Shown: positions 36,195 through 48,022, counted from the first letter of the stretch. The stretch is 64,000 nt of DNA from Cydia pomonella (GCF_033807575.1 NC_084713.1:15723389-15787388), one strand, 5' to 3'. Numbers and translations: made by a program. Notes: generated from the sequence alone by a model not told the origin.

Positions 36195-36545
36195 AACTAA
36201 ACTAAATCAGTATTAAATAACTCATCCAAGCTATAAAAGCAACCTCTTTACAAACAGCATTTAATTTTTGCCTTAAGATAGTAGAGTATATACTTTGAAA
36301 TAGATTTAAATGCTTGCAGTTTATTAAATGACTTAACAGCCTGATGTCTCACACTATTTCATTTCATAATAGTATTATTTAATTTAGTTAGTTTTATTTA
36401 TTTTCAAATGAATATTCTCTAAAAATGTAGGTACATCATTATCATAGAGCAAACTAGAGCATTTCACTAGTTACACAAGTCCATACAAGACCCTCGTTTA
36501 ATGAGGGTCCGGGTCAAGTCATTTTCAAATAATAATTCGGGCGCA

Positions 36546-36572
36546 CTTTTACTTACTTACTTACTTACTTTT
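36546..36572. repeat. (TTAC)n microsatellite
   Basis: Six to seven TTAC units in a row. Confidence 0.85.
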
Positions 36573-37090
36573 TTACTTTAATTCCCTTAAATTATCAGAA
36601 TTTAATAGGAATATTCGTTCACTTTTTTAATATTGGCGGGTGTTACTTTAAAGTGAAAAAACAAGACAAATTCATGAATTAGAATTCAATAAAAACTTTA
36701 CAGCAGGTGCTCGGACTGCAAGGTGCTGCGTAGCAAGTCTCGTCTCCTGGTCTTCTCTTATTGCGTTACATCTTCCTCCAATCCAATCATTCAATCAATG
36801 CAATCCTCTCTATCAGCTGTTCCATTGTCTCGGGTACGTCTACGTACACTCGTTGTTTCAGGCTACCCCTCAAATAATAATGTAGTAGGGTCAAGTCCGG
36901 GGAACGCGGCGGCCATGCGATATCTCCCCCACGACCATCAACGCAGCGCTGAAACTACAAAAGCTAGGAAGTTGAAATTTTGCACATTAAGTTGCATAGT
37001 TTATAAGAGAAATAAAAAGCGATTTGAATAACTCATCCCGTAGGGGGTTAAAAAGGGGTTTGTCAGGAAGTCATTAGCACGAGACATAGG

Positions 37091-37148
37091 CAGGTCCACA
37101 CAGAGCGAGCATACGCGCGAGGAAATTTCCTCGCTCAGTGTGGACCCG
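37091..37148. mobile_element. short palindromic foldback
   Basis: GGTCCACACAGAGCGAG on the left and CTCGCTCAGTGTGGACC on the right are inverted copies with one mismatch. GAGGAAATTTCCTC forms a second palindrome next to the right arm. Confidence 0.75.
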
Positions 37149-37916
37149 TCTATTGATTACGAAACGTAAGGGCCGCGGTGCGTTGGCGCGCTTCTACTGA
37201 GTCTGGCCTGACGTTCGTGCACGACCGGTGGTAGGACTGCAGGTATAAAACCAGTATTTGGCGTGGTGTTGTTTTTATTATAAACGAAAAAAAATTGAAT
37301 GTTTCATCTTGCTCGCACCTACTCCGCTCACTATGGCTAACAACGAGTTCAATATACCTGATCGTCCGTCAGAGTAAATTTTTTGTATGTGGTACAATTA
37401 GGTCTCTATTGTTTCCCATAAAGTTTTAAGTCATAATGTATTATTTGTCAGCATTTTCATTAGCCATAATTAGGTTTTTCTCAAACACGCGTATCTTTTC
37501 AGGATTGCCATAAAACAAACCTAACTTTTCTATAGGATAACCTAAGGAAATTCCTGAAAAGTTAACGGTTTCAGAGTTATGACTAATGATTGTATGACTA
37601 TCATTACATTATGACTTTCAATAATTATGTCAAACAAAGCGATCCGGGTACAAATTTTATTATGTTAAGCTAGGAACCTGAAATTTTGTACAATATTTTA
37701 TTAAAATACAAGCTAACTGACTTCCGCGTTTTTGACAATTCATCTCCTAAAGTGTTGAAAAGGGGTCGAGCACAATCTTTTATGAGGCAGGGGCTGGCAA
37801 CTACGTAGAAAAACACAATATTAAAAATAAGAAAAGTAATTTCAGGGTTATTGAAAGTTCGTTCTCTTTGGGCACTAACAATGGGTTGAAAAATATTTTT
37901 TCAAATAAGAAACTAA

Positions 37917-38399
37917 AAACTAAACGACCTAATCCGCAGAGCACTCGGTACCGTCTCCATACCAGCAACCCTGGAGCCAGTTGGTTTATCAGCGGCAGAT
38001 GGCAAAAGGCCCGACGGCTGCTCGCTCGTACCTTGGTTCCTGGGGCGGCCCCTGGCGTGGGATGTAACATGCGTTGATACGCTGGCCCCATCTCATGTCC
38101 GGCGCTCTGCCAGGAAGCCGGGGACGGCAGCAGACGACGCCCAAATTGCCAAGTGTCGCAAATATGCATTTTTAAAAAGTAATTATGTATTTGCGGCACT
38201 TGCGATTGAAACTTTCGGTCCTTGGTCGTCCGACACCAAGAAACTAGTAAAAGAAATTTCTACTAAACTAGTCTGGGTGTCTGGCGACCTACGAGCTGGC
38301 GCTTTTTTCGCACAAAAACTTAGCCTCACTGTGCAGAGAGGGAACGCGGCCAGTGTCCTGGGAACAATGCCTCAGGCTAATTTAGGCTTAGTTTTTTGA
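37917..38399 (+). pseudogene. LINE polyprotein C-terminal remnant (no start codon)
   Basis: A frame of about 160 codons, open from 37,917 to a TGA at 38,397-38,399 with no ATG start, reads as the tail of a retrotransposon polyprotein. In order it has P-A-T-L-E-P-V-G-L, G-K-R-P-D-G-C-S-L-V-P-W, W-D-V-T-C-V-D-T-L-A-P-S-H, K-Y-A-F-L, I-E-T-F-G-P-W and, near the stop, L-T-V-Q-R-G-N-A-A-S-V-L-G-T. The E-T-x-G-x-W and Q-R-G-N-A-A-S motifs are familiar to me as the C-terminus of many animal non-LTR polyproteins. The exact clade is uncertain. The frame is intact but lacks the RT domain. Longer-looking frames on the other strand here are shadows. Confidence 0.72.
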
Positions 38400-38632
38400 T
38401 AATATAGCTATTGTAATTGATTATGTAAATATATATTTTATAACATTTTTCAGAATAAACTGGAAAAGAAACTAAAATAAGAAACTTGAAACTTCGTAAA
38501 AAGGCAAATTTTCCCATAAGCGTGTAAGCTTGAGGTTGAAAGTTTGTATCGAGAACATGTTTTTACAAGCTTTTTATTAACTTGCAGTGTACCTATGTAT
38601 GTACGGGTCAAATCTTGCAAGTTAAATTTGAA

Positions 38633-38886
38633 CCACTTCCCGGTTACCGATGAAGATGAATATTTGCATACATATATGTAAGTCGGGTGACAATGCAATA
38701 TTATCGTACCATAGAGTAGACGTGATGATAGAGACAGGAGGAGGCCATAGGAACTCTGTGATAAAAAAATGCAACCTAATTGTGTTTGGGGTTTTTAGAA
38801 GTGTCTCGATGAGTATTAGTTGCCTGTAGAAAGAAAAATACAGTCAGCGATAAAAGCTTGTACCAAAAATGAACCAATATAAAAAT
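38633..38886 (+). repeat. dispersed repeat, copy 2 (inverse of 29.28-29.57 kb)
   Basis: CCCGGTTACCGATGAAG, AATGCAATATTATCGTACCA, GGCCATAGGAACTCTGTGAT, GCAACCTAATT, CTCGATGAGTATTAGTTGCC and GATAAAAGCTTGTACCAAAA follow the same order as copy 1. Just after it a CCACGCGAACGAAGTCGTGG motif begins another common moth repeat end. Confidence 0.7.
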
Positions 38887-41864
38887 CCACGCGAACGAAG
38901 TCGTGGGCAACACCTTTTATATTCACACACACAATATTTTATATTCGGGTGTATGTTGAAATTGTTATTACCCACAACATACAAGCTTTTTGAATAAGGT
39001 ATAAAGTGTAGGTATATACTGTATAGCGATTGCTTACCAAATCTGAAATATTTGTTACCTCTACGTTGAACTTAAAATGTCAAACATTTGCTTAATGTGC
39101 TACGTGTAAAAGTATTTTAGCTTCACCTTTTCTAAAAATATCACCCATCTAACTTAATGTGTCTATAAAAGGTCATGCATATATTAATAAGAAGTAAAAC
39201 TCTTATAATCATGTACAGATATTTGTTTATTTACAGTCTTATTTAGTAGTCTTATTTATATTATAAGATAGTGTTCAACTAGAAAATCGAAAGTTTACTT
39301 TTAATTTATGTTAAAAATGTTAGATCAAACCCTAATACCCAAATATCTGTAAAAAATATTCCTTTAATCACACGCTTACAACCTATTGCAGTACCAATCC
39401 TTCCAAATAAAAACTAATTGAGTGCGCAGATAACAACAGCACTTTGATGTATTACCAACGCGCGGAGGTGATTAATTGCTTCATTACAGCTAAAACATTT
39501 AGTAGATACACTGTAACGCAGTTATAGATAGAGGTACAGTCGCAGATCACACACCTACTTACAAGATGGAGCATAATTTATACATAACATTTGTTACACA
39601 TTGGCGTTACTTTACTAATCTGGCACGAGAGCACGATCACAAATTTCAGCTACGTTTGCATTTACAACCAGGACCAGTATTTAAATTTTATAATCTAGCT
39701 TGGTTTTGATACGATCCGATGGCTTGCGCTTTTTGCTGCGCGTGAAATGCATTTCGTGTCGTATCAACCTTTAAATAATAAGAAGAAGGTTATTTTTTTT
39801 ATTTCTTTTTTTTTATGAATATTGAAAAAAGTGTTTTTTAGGAGTGAATATTCTTAAAATGTTGTTTACCGTGTCTCGCAAACAATTAAGACGCGACACG
39901 CGAGCCTCTTAGCGCCGCTGTGTACACAACGATTTAGGTTTATTTATTTCATAATATTGAACTAAAACATAAATTATTCTACACTATTCTATACGAATGC
40001 GTGATGACATCGCCTCTTAAACGCGGTCTTCTTATACGCTATATAAAACGGAGTTCATGGATGGTAGTCTATGGGTACAATATGTATATCCACGGCTTTG
40101 GAAGACACCCAATCGCCCACGCGCGTCAAATGGCGGATCTCTGGAGCATAGAAACCTCTCAAGAATAGCTACGCTTATTTATTTTTATTAGTAAATTTTT
40201 TATATGTATACGAGTACAAATGCTATTTTAATATCAATAGAGAGCAATACATAAACGTTTCTATTGATCGTTAGATTAGCTGTACAGTCATTATTGTTAT
40301 TATTGATGAGGCCCGGAAACTGCAATTCGTAATTAATGAATAGGTACATAGATGAATACGTGTATAAGACAACTCCTCAATTTTTTGCAATTCCTAAAAT
40401 GCTTTAAGAGAGAGTTACTATGGTCATTGGTCATGGTAATAAGTCACCTCTCACACTCGCAGCTCACCTCCCGAATTACTGTAATAATTAAAGTATTTTA
40501 AACTGATTGACATATAACGGGTCAAACGATTAAAAGCAGAAAATCGAAAACAATTTCGACAAACATAAATAAGTCTTTGTTGTTTCATGTTTCCGTTTCT
40601 AAGGTTCCATTCCACAGCTCAAAGAGAATTTACTTTATTTTAAGTATAAAGCGAATGATTCATTATAAGGTGAAACACCTTTATATTCTGTTGAAATAAT
40701 ATTTTATTAGATATACCCTTTGACGTAAAGTTTCGTTTAGGTATTATTAGATATTCGCAAACTAAGTATATTCATCTAAGATACTGTTTTTTAAACAACA
40801 AGGGTATTTTAATGCACTACATTAAAATGCAAGACAATTTGAATGTGAAATAAAAAGCCGGGAAAGTTTCAGCTATGAAATGATATATATAATTATATAT
40901 TACAAGTTGTTGCTCACGACTTCTTTCGCGTGAATTTTGATAATGGTTGTTTTTATTTCTTCATGAACGTTGTGCAGCAAAAAATAGCAGTTGGGTTCAT
41001 ATGTAGATACTACGTATTATTCGTCTGTCACAATGTCTTCCTACGGAGTCCCAAGTCCCTCTTAAAGACCTATAAATTTAACCGATTTGCTAGACCGAAG
41101 TGTACCCATAAGTGCTCCGTGCTCCGTAAACAAAGTTTTGTCCTGAGTATTAAAAACATTTGATCTCGATACAAACTTTCAACCCATGTTTAACCGCTTT
41201 AGGAAATGAATATAAAAAAACCGCTGGAATCACTTTTCTGCTTTTCAGATATAGTAAATTTTTACGAAGTTTCATGTCCCTCACTAAAATATAGTACATT
41301 TAAATGCAAGTGTGTCATTATTTACGACTCCCGACATCTCTTTTATGAGCCATTGGCGAATTAAAGACACGGGACAAGTAAATAGTGACACTTACTCACG
41401 TACATTAAACGACGTTTTTTAATGCATTTGCGAAAAAATTGCAATAAAACAAATATTGGTTACATAAGTATTACACTTACAGACCTTACAGCAACAAATT
41501 TTCCCTTGGACTTTAATAATATTGTTAATTCAGCACTATACACTACGTACAGCGATGATTTTCATTGCAAAAAATAATCCCAACAATTCATTTCATACAA
41601 AAACACTCTCACAGTTGCAATTTAAGTTGAATTATTTTGATACAACTAAATTTTAAGTGAAGTGAAAATACTGAAAATAGCGGGCGCCGGTTTTACTTTT
41701 TAATCTTTCTTTTTTTCTGTTCACCACAGTCAACGTGGCAATGATAGTTTCATTCAGCCAGTAATAAAAAAATGTTTTAGAGAAATATCGTAATATATAA
41801 CATTTTATTTATACAAAAACAAATAAATATTTAATGTATATGGTGTAGTAATAATATTTTTGGT
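38887..41864. other. intronic AT-rich DNA, little to annotate
   Basis: No coding region or paired repeat is supported, except weak repeat-like text at about 41,180-41,310 (AACCGCTTTAGGAAATGAAT ... ACGAAGTTTCATGTCCC). That text recurs in altered form at about 42,280-42,420 (AACCACTTTGGAGGATGAAT ... ACGAAGTTTCAAATTG), so both are pieces of one old interspersed element. Confidence 0.5.
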
Positions 41865-42237
41865 CATAATAAACGTGTAATAGTGAAATAAATATATATA
41901 TAAAGTGTTTGGTCATCCAATCTCTTTGGTGTGGTCGTATGGATTACGGTCAGAAATAAATTTAAAAGAGTTGCAAAAATAAAAAACACTAGTTCACAAA
42001 AACCATTTTTGCTTACGCTAAATAGTTAAGTAAAGTAGCACGTTTTGAGCATAATAAACGTGTAATAGTGAAATAAATATATATATATAAAGTGTTTGGT
42101 CATCCAATCTCTTTGGTGTGGTCGTATGGATTACGGTCAGAAATAAATTTAAAAGAGTTGCAAAAATAAAAAACACTAGTTCACAAAAACCATTTTTGCT
42201 TACGCTAAATAGTTAAGTAAAGTAGCACGTTTTGAGC
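41865..42237 (+). repeat. recent direct tandem duplication, 185-188 bp unit x2
   Basis: Copy 1 (41,865-42,049) and copy 2 (42,050-42,237) both begin CATAATAAACGTGTAATAGT and include CATCCAATCTCTTTGGTGTG and GTAGCACGTTTTGAGCA. The only difference I see is in the length of the internal TA run. No coding content. Confidence 0.92.
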
Positions 42238-42727
42238 AACTCTATTAAAAAATATTGTTTTTAAAACAATCTTTTAACTCCCTTTTAACCACTTTGGAGG
42301 ATGAATTTCCAAAAACGCTGTAATTACTTTTCTTGTATTTTAATAAAATATCTTTTCACGAAGTTTCAAATTGTTGGCTTAAAATAAAATTTATTTTACG
42401 AAAAAACTTTCATCCCCAGCGGGGTTAAGTTTACCAAAATTGTTTCTTATTTGTCTTGTACACATAAAAAATTTACATTTGAATCACATTTGCTCGAAAA
42501 AGATCTTATTTCATGCAGGTATACAGGGTGTACTGAAGGACAAAGGCCTATACTGATCCCGGGGGACTTATGTATTGTGAAAAAAAAGCTATAATTCCCT
42601 CGGGAGTTACAGATTTTTTTTTATGCCAGTAACTTAGGAACCAAGTTGGTAGATGTCAGTTTTACTTTTAAAATACAAACGTTTATAAATTATTTGATTA
42701 ATTTTATACCCGTTTCATTTGTGCAAC

Positions 42728-42746
42728 GGGGGGGGGGGGGGGGGGG
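42728..42746. repeat. 19-base poly-G run
   Basis: An uninterrupted run of 19 G residues after GTGCAAC and before TAAG. It is the longest G tract in the window and could be under- or over-called by sequencing. Confidence 0.95.
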
Positions 42747-43550
42747 TAAGTGAAATTTTGCAAACGAGTTACACACAATGATTTTCATCACACTTGCGAA
42801 GAAAAAGTTTAATTTTAAGCGAATTTATTATTAAATTCAGTGATATTTTAAAACTTCGTTCTCAATTTTGTCATTCTTTCACGGGTTAGGCATTAAAGGC
42901 ACAGACTTATCCGGCATTTAACCACGATTAAAAATTCTGTAAAAATATTTTAACCGGCTATTAACTTCATCCAATTAGATATTTTTTTACCATAAACACC
43001 AAAAATAAATTATAAACGTCAGTATTTTAAAAGTAAAACTAATTTATACCTACTTGGTTCGTATAAGTTAGTAATGCAATTAAAACAATCTTCAACTCCA
43101 TATATCCTAAGTCTTAGTACCGACTTCTATCATATCATTTACTAATACATACGTATAAAAGGAATGATATTTTGCATTCCTTTTTGAAAGCCGATTTTAA
43201 CGTCAGTTTTTTTATCCGTTTGATGCACTGGTATATGCAGCCCTATCTCCATCTATTTGTGTCTGTGAACTAGACGTGTCCGACGATTTTTCCACGCCCC
43301 CGCCGCCGATAAATTTGATCGGCGTACAATCGGCGTGGAAATTATTGATACTTATTGCATGTTACATAATGAGTAGATAGTGTCAAAGGTATAATTTAAA
43401 GATGCTTATGCTTTTTCACTTATTATTTGCCAGTGAAATAAATTGGCATCATTTTTGTCGTTGCGATGGTAGCTGCGATAAAGATTTACAGTTAATTAAA
43501 ACAAGATCTAGTTTTTGGATTACATGTTATTATTTGATATTTTATTTGAC

Positions 43551-43814
43551 GACCGGTTTGGCCTAGTGGGTAGTGACCCTGCCTACGAAGCTGATGGTCC
43601 CGGGTTCAAATCCTGGTAAGGGCATTTATTCGTGTGATAAGCATGGATATTTGTTCCTGAGTCATGGGTGTTTTCTATGTATTTAAGTATTTATAAATAT
43701 TTATATATTATATATATCGTTGTCTAAGTACCCTCAACACAAGCCTTAAATATTGAGCTTACTGTGGGACTTAGTCAATTTGTGTAATAATGTCTTCTAA
43801 TATTTATTTATTTA
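43551..43814 (+). mobile_element. tRNA-derived SINE, essentially complete
   Basis: The head GACCGGTTTGGCCTAGTGGG holds box A (TGGCCTAGTGGG). GGTTCAAATCC at 43,603-43,613 is box B. The body runs through GAGTCATGGGTGTTTTCTAT, a TATTTATAAATATTTATATA tract, CTTACTGTGGGACTTAGTCA and GTGTAATAATGTC to a TATT-rich tail at about 43,800-43,814. Partial copies occur at 27.4 (-), 34.2 (-), 44.5 (+) and 48.7 (+) kb, so this is a dominant SINE family of the host. No flanking duplication is obvious. Confidence 0.88.
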
Positions 43815-43895
43815 TTGTACGGCTTTTTTATATATAGCATTTTGTTTTACGTTAATAATCTCTTGATAGTCAGTTTCATCAGTAAAGTGTCGTCA

Positions 43896-43958
43896 AAGAA
43901 AATAGCAGGTTTATGTCAACAAATAAAGAGCTTATTGACATAAACATGCTATTTTCTT
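43896..43958. mobile_element. short foldback
   Basis: AAGAAAATAGCAGGTTTATG-TCAA and TTGACATAAACATGCTATTTTCTT are inverted with one mismatch around a short centre. Confidence 0.75.
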
Positions 43959-44030
43959 CTTAGAAACTCCAGCCACGATTTTAAACGTGTGTTTTATGAA
44001 TTTTCTGTGACATTGGTGACACGCATAAGG

Positions 44031-44116
44031 GTAATTGTATATTTTGTGATGTGTAAATTATATATATCATTGATATATATTATATGATTTACTTATCACA
44101 CAATATACAATTATAC
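44031..44116. mobile_element. AT-rich palindrome / foldback
   Basis: GTAATTGTATATTTTGTGAT on the left mirrors TCACACAATATACAATTATAC on the right, with TATATATC / GATATATA in the centre, so nearly all 86 bp can fold back. Confidence 0.8.
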
Positions 44117-44480
44117 GTAATATTACACATTTCATAGGAATTTATATGGTGATAATCAGTTTGTTTTATTTCGCATTAATATAAAAAGTTACACTTAGTG
44201 ACAATCAAAATTATTAAAGTCAGCTTAAAGCATCATATCATAATAAATAATAGAAACAATTAGAAAATAAAATCGGCAAGAACAGGTAACGGGTTATTAT
44301 TGAGCTTCCAAATAAATAAACAGAATTGAGCATTTATGTCACATAAGTTCACCACGAGAGGGGCTTAACTTTGAGGGGTACTTTTATGGATTACCGTAAA
44401 ATGGTCCCACTTTCCTCCAATATTTGCTCCAAATGAAGGAAAATCAATTATTAAATTTATTCTTATGAATTGATATTAAT

Positions 44481-44580
44481 GAAGCAGGAGGTCCCGGGTT
44501 CAAATTCTTGTAAGGGCATTTATTTGTGTGTTGATCACTGATATTTGTGTCTGAGTTATGGATTTTATTTATATATAAGA
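44481..44580 (+). mobile_element. tRNA-SINE fragment (43.5-kb family)
   Basis: GGTCCCGGGTTCAAATTCTT (box B region), TAAGGGCATTTATTTGTGTG and GTCTGAGTTATGGATTTTAT match the SINE from box B to mid-body. Both ends are missing. Confidence 0.75.
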
Positions 44581-45585
44581 TTAGGATAGCTAAAGTTACA
44601 GAAAATGTGTGTTACTCTAGGCTAAGTCGAAAATCGTACAATTTCCTTCGTACAAAAATCGCATTTGGCAGTTGACATAGAATAGAGTAACAGCTCCAAA
44701 CGTCCGGCAGTGCCGTTCTCACAACTATTATTGGGCTCAAATCAAATGTATTAAAAGAGAAAAACGAAACAGCCAAAAAACATTAACGATTCCAGCAGGT
44801 GGTGATGGGCTTATGCAGGCAAATATGAAAAATGGGGCCGTAAAAAGCCGCCACTGAATGCGCTAGGAAGAAGCTGCCTATCACTCCAACAGAAATAGTA
44901 ATAAATAAATATACTTACAATTATCGAAACTAAAATTGGAGTTATTCTAAATACCTTAGTTTGTTCTAAATCGCATCAGTTTTATTAATTTAAAGTTTAC
45001 AGTTTTTTTTTCGGTACACCCCTTACCTACATATTTGGGTTGCCTCTATTTATTTTGGCCAAAAATAGGCAGCAATTACGGTGAAGTAATAAGGGACCAT
45101 AGAGCTGTCCTAATATATACTCAAAAGATGTATTAGACCCGCGTATGTGGCCTTTGTACATAAAAAAACGGACGACCTATATAGTTGCCAGTTTATGACT
45201 TCATATTGTCGGGTGAGAATACGTTCGTGGCATACAGTACTTACATTATTATGCAGGAGAGCGAAAAAAAGCAAAAAAAAATATTGTTGTGAAACAAATT
45301 GTGACATGCCACAAAGTTTTGGATATATCACTTTTTTTTAAATTTTCTGTTATCAGAGTGTATTATCCAATAGTAAAACGAGGCTATAATCAACTAGGAA
45401 CCCTTATAGTTTCACCATGTCCGTCTCTCCCCCCTCTCTAACTTTTGAACCATAGGTCTAAAAAATATGAAAAAATCATAGAAGTAGAGCTTAAGAAAGA
45501 CATTAAATGAAGACTATAGCGGACTTTAACAGTTTAGCTGTTCTTGAGTTATCGCAATGTCTCCTTCATAGTAAAAAGACGTCCA

Positions 45586-46265
45586 TCCACAGTTAAACGT
45601 TATTAAGACATTAAATGGGTTGTTAAAGTTATTTGGCATTATTCATGTAAATAAACTAAAATTGAAGATAATTGCTTATTTTACCCATTCTACTTTTTTG
45701 TAATATTTAATTTATCTAAAACAGTTTCATTGGCTGTATGAGTAATGCCTATAGAGTGTGGATTTAAGAGGAGAGAAATCTCTTATGATAGAACTGTTGC
45801 AAAAGTGTCCAGCTGTCAGCTATAAATAATAGTTCCAAATCTCTCCAGAGTAGCGCTAGAGTAGCTTAGATTAGGCGTTATTGACGGAGTGAAGTGCGCT
45901 GTCTATGATTTGATTTTTTGTTCAAGTACTCTAGGTATTGTAGCGCCACCTATTTAAGGTTTTTTGATGACACTTTTTGGTATATGGAGATTTCTTTCCT
46001 TACCTCCACCTTCCATAGTAATGCCATTGACTATTGGCAGTTTTTAGGACGAAAGAATAAAAAAATATAAATAAGAGGCAATCCTGCTAATTTTATATTC
46101 ATATTCATATTCGTTTATTGGACTCATGTACAATGCATTATTGCTATACTTTACTTTTTCATACTTTAATGAACAAAATCATTTAATAGTTTTTCGCTAT
46201 TGGATATTTATCTACGGACATGAAAATCTCCGATTACAAGTAAGTCCAAAGGAAAAAATCATGGC
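45586..46265. mobile_element. insertion of ~680 bp within the minus-strand repeat, itself containing a MITE
   Basis: ACGTC sits on both sides (AAAAAGACGTC|CATCC and GGCCAT|ACGTCTATTAC), compatible with a 5-bp target duplication. The host repeat resumes exactly where it left off. No long open frame. A smaller element with inverted ends is at 45,765-46,002. Confidence 0.6.
45765..46002. mobile_element. MITE-like element, ~238 bp
   Basis: The ends TAAGAGGAGAGAAATCTC and GGAGATTTCTTTCCTTAC are inverted with a few mismatches. The interior includes CAAATCTCTCCAGAGTAGCG and no coding frame. Nested inside the 45,586-46,265 insertion. Confidence 0.6.
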
Positions 46266-47017
46266 CATACGTCTATTACTTTAATTAGGTACTGATTATG
46301 CAAATTTTTCTATTTGTTTAACTGGGGTGAAAGGTACAATTTCATCCCTTGGTTAACAATCTACTATACTAATAGCTCCAGTTTAGCTTATTGTGACGGA
46401 AGGGTAACTACGGATCCCTACACTGTGCATGACCCAATATGCTTTTGGCCGGTTTTTCGTGTTCTGAATATGCTTTTACGATTGGCGTGCACTAACCGAA
46501 AAATAGCATAATTCCGGCGGGTGCATTTTCAGCGACTCCTGTCGCCTTAGGCAAATTGTGACATATTGCCTTCCTTCTTCGCTCCATTCTGGAATACGGG
46601 TCACTTTTAATGACATTACTGTTATATTTATTGTGTCCATATCATATCACGGACCGAGTTTGTTGCTGGAAAAATAATTTACAAACAAGGCAGCTTAGGT
46701 TGGCAAGTTGCGTACTGACTAAACTTTATCTATGAATGAACTATAGCATTCATTAGGTATTCCATTTTGAATATATATAAAAAAAATCTTACTTATCTAA
46801 ATAATAAACTGGAATACTATACGGAGAAAGTGACCAAGGTAATACCTAACTAATATCTTTAATTATTGTATTATTGCACAGCCAATGTTCAATATTATAT
46901 TTACTTTTTTTGCCTTGTTATACATATAGGGGAAAGGTACAAAAGTGTAGACATATCCTTGACGTCGACTTAACTACCTTGCCAAGGATCAATTTAAACT
47001 TCGTAATTCATTTAGCA

Positions 47018-47304
47018 TTCAATCCGGAGGTCGCGGGTTCTAATCCTGGCTCATACCACTGAGTTTGTCGGAAATTATGTACGAAATGTCATTTGATATT
47101 TACCACTAGCTTTTCGGTGAATAAAAACATCGTGAGGAAACCTGCATATATCTCCTAAGGAATTCAAAGGTGTATGCGAAGTCCCCAATACGCATTGGGC
47201 TAGCGTGGGGACTATAACCCGAACCACGCCCGAACCCTCTCGCGCATGAGAGGAGGTCTTTGTCCAGCAGTGGGACGTATATAGGCTGAATTATTATAAT
47301 TATG
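47018..47304 (+). mobile_element. tRNA-derived SINE with RTE-like 3' end
   Basis: A box B (GGTTCTAATCC, 47,036-47,046) is followed by TTATGTACGAAATGTCATTT, TTTACCACTAGCTTTTCGGT and CATCGTGAGGAAACCTGCAT, a body I recognise from lepidopteran SINEs. The 3' end (TTTGTCCAGCAGTGGGACGT, ATAGGCTGAATTATT) is the same kind of sequence as the RTE 3' end at 21.3-21.4 kb. Box A is missing, so the head is truncated. Confidence 0.82.
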
Positions 47305-48022
47305 TCCGTCTTTTACAAATTCTCGGGACCATGGGGTCGCGGGCATTTGGAAGGCGTGCGTGGGGCCGAAGCCAACACGTAGAGGCCCCTTGTAATAAGA
47401 CAATTTACTCTAAATGTAACTTGACACAAACCGACGATTATCCCTGTTCACACTATAGCAGTGCACCCAAGGACATAAGCCCCGGTTAGTGTAGGACTAT
47501 TGTAAAAAAAGGGTACCAAAATAAACCGGGCTATTGGGTTGAGTTGCAAGTGGACTGGTAACCGGGACTATGGAGAATACTATGGCACCTGCCCTGATCA
47601 TATGTCTTTAAAAACACGACAAAATGGGCAGGTGGTGACTTGCCAACTCACAATATGGGTCCCCGAAAACGGCCGCTCGCACGGAGCGACAAGGGGACAA
47701 CATTGCGTGAGCGGCTCAGGGTGTGGAGAGGTGTACGCCGCTTTCTACCCAGTGTCTGTAAGCAGCCACTGTGCCAACTCGCGTCTTATGCAAATTTCAC
47801 TTCCACCCTGCGAGCATATAGCTCTGTCACCCCACTCTGGACGGCCGGTAAAGGCAAGCCAGAGGTGAGAGTCCTGCGGCCCCTGCTCAGTGTTCACTCC
47901 AGCCGACCAATCAAGGCAAGCCGGAGAGAGGGGCCTGACCGACTCTCAGGGGTATGGGACCCAAGGGACGTCACTTCCCATTCAGCTCGCCACAAGCTGC
48001 CCTGGGGGCTTATTATTATTAT
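47305..48022 (+). mobile_element. GC-rich element ending in (TTA)n, family unassigned
   Basis: About 700 bp of sequence much richer in G+C than its flanks (for example GGGGTCGCGGGCATTTGGAA, GTAGAGGCCCCTTGTAATAA, GAGCGGCTCAGGGTGTGGAG, AGCTGCCCTGGGGGC) ends in a TTA/ATT repeat at 48,008-48,025, like a LINE 3' end. Open frames of 109 and 135 codons overlap here but show no motif I know and no sign of the RT domain. It is probably the 3' untranslated part of a LINE or a non-autonomous partner. Confidence 0.5.

Larger units (their letters stand above)
45396..46453 (-). repeat. TAGGGTTCCGTAG interspersed repeat, minus copy split by an insertion
   Basis: On the minus strand this follows the copy at 51,991-52,742. 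One part is 46,270-46,453 (GGCCAAAAGCATATTGGGTC head, TTCCGTCACAATAAGCTAAA, AACCAAGGGATGAAATTGTA). The other is 45,396-45,585 (TAAGCTCTACTTCTATGATT, TTTTAGACCTATGGTTCAAA, ACTATAAGGGTTCCTAG). About 680 bp of other DNA lies between them. The microsatellite end is shortened by a deletion of about 340 bp relative to the full copy. Confidence 0.75.

Noticed and set aside
37801..38199. Minus-strand 132-codon frame
   Set aside because: It is the complement of the plus-strand LINE C-terminus, which carries clear family motifs.
43551..43625. tRNA genes at 43,551, 48,701 and 22,790
   Set aside because: Box A and box B are present, but the sequence continues into a SINE body and no acceptor stem closes. 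They are SINE heads.
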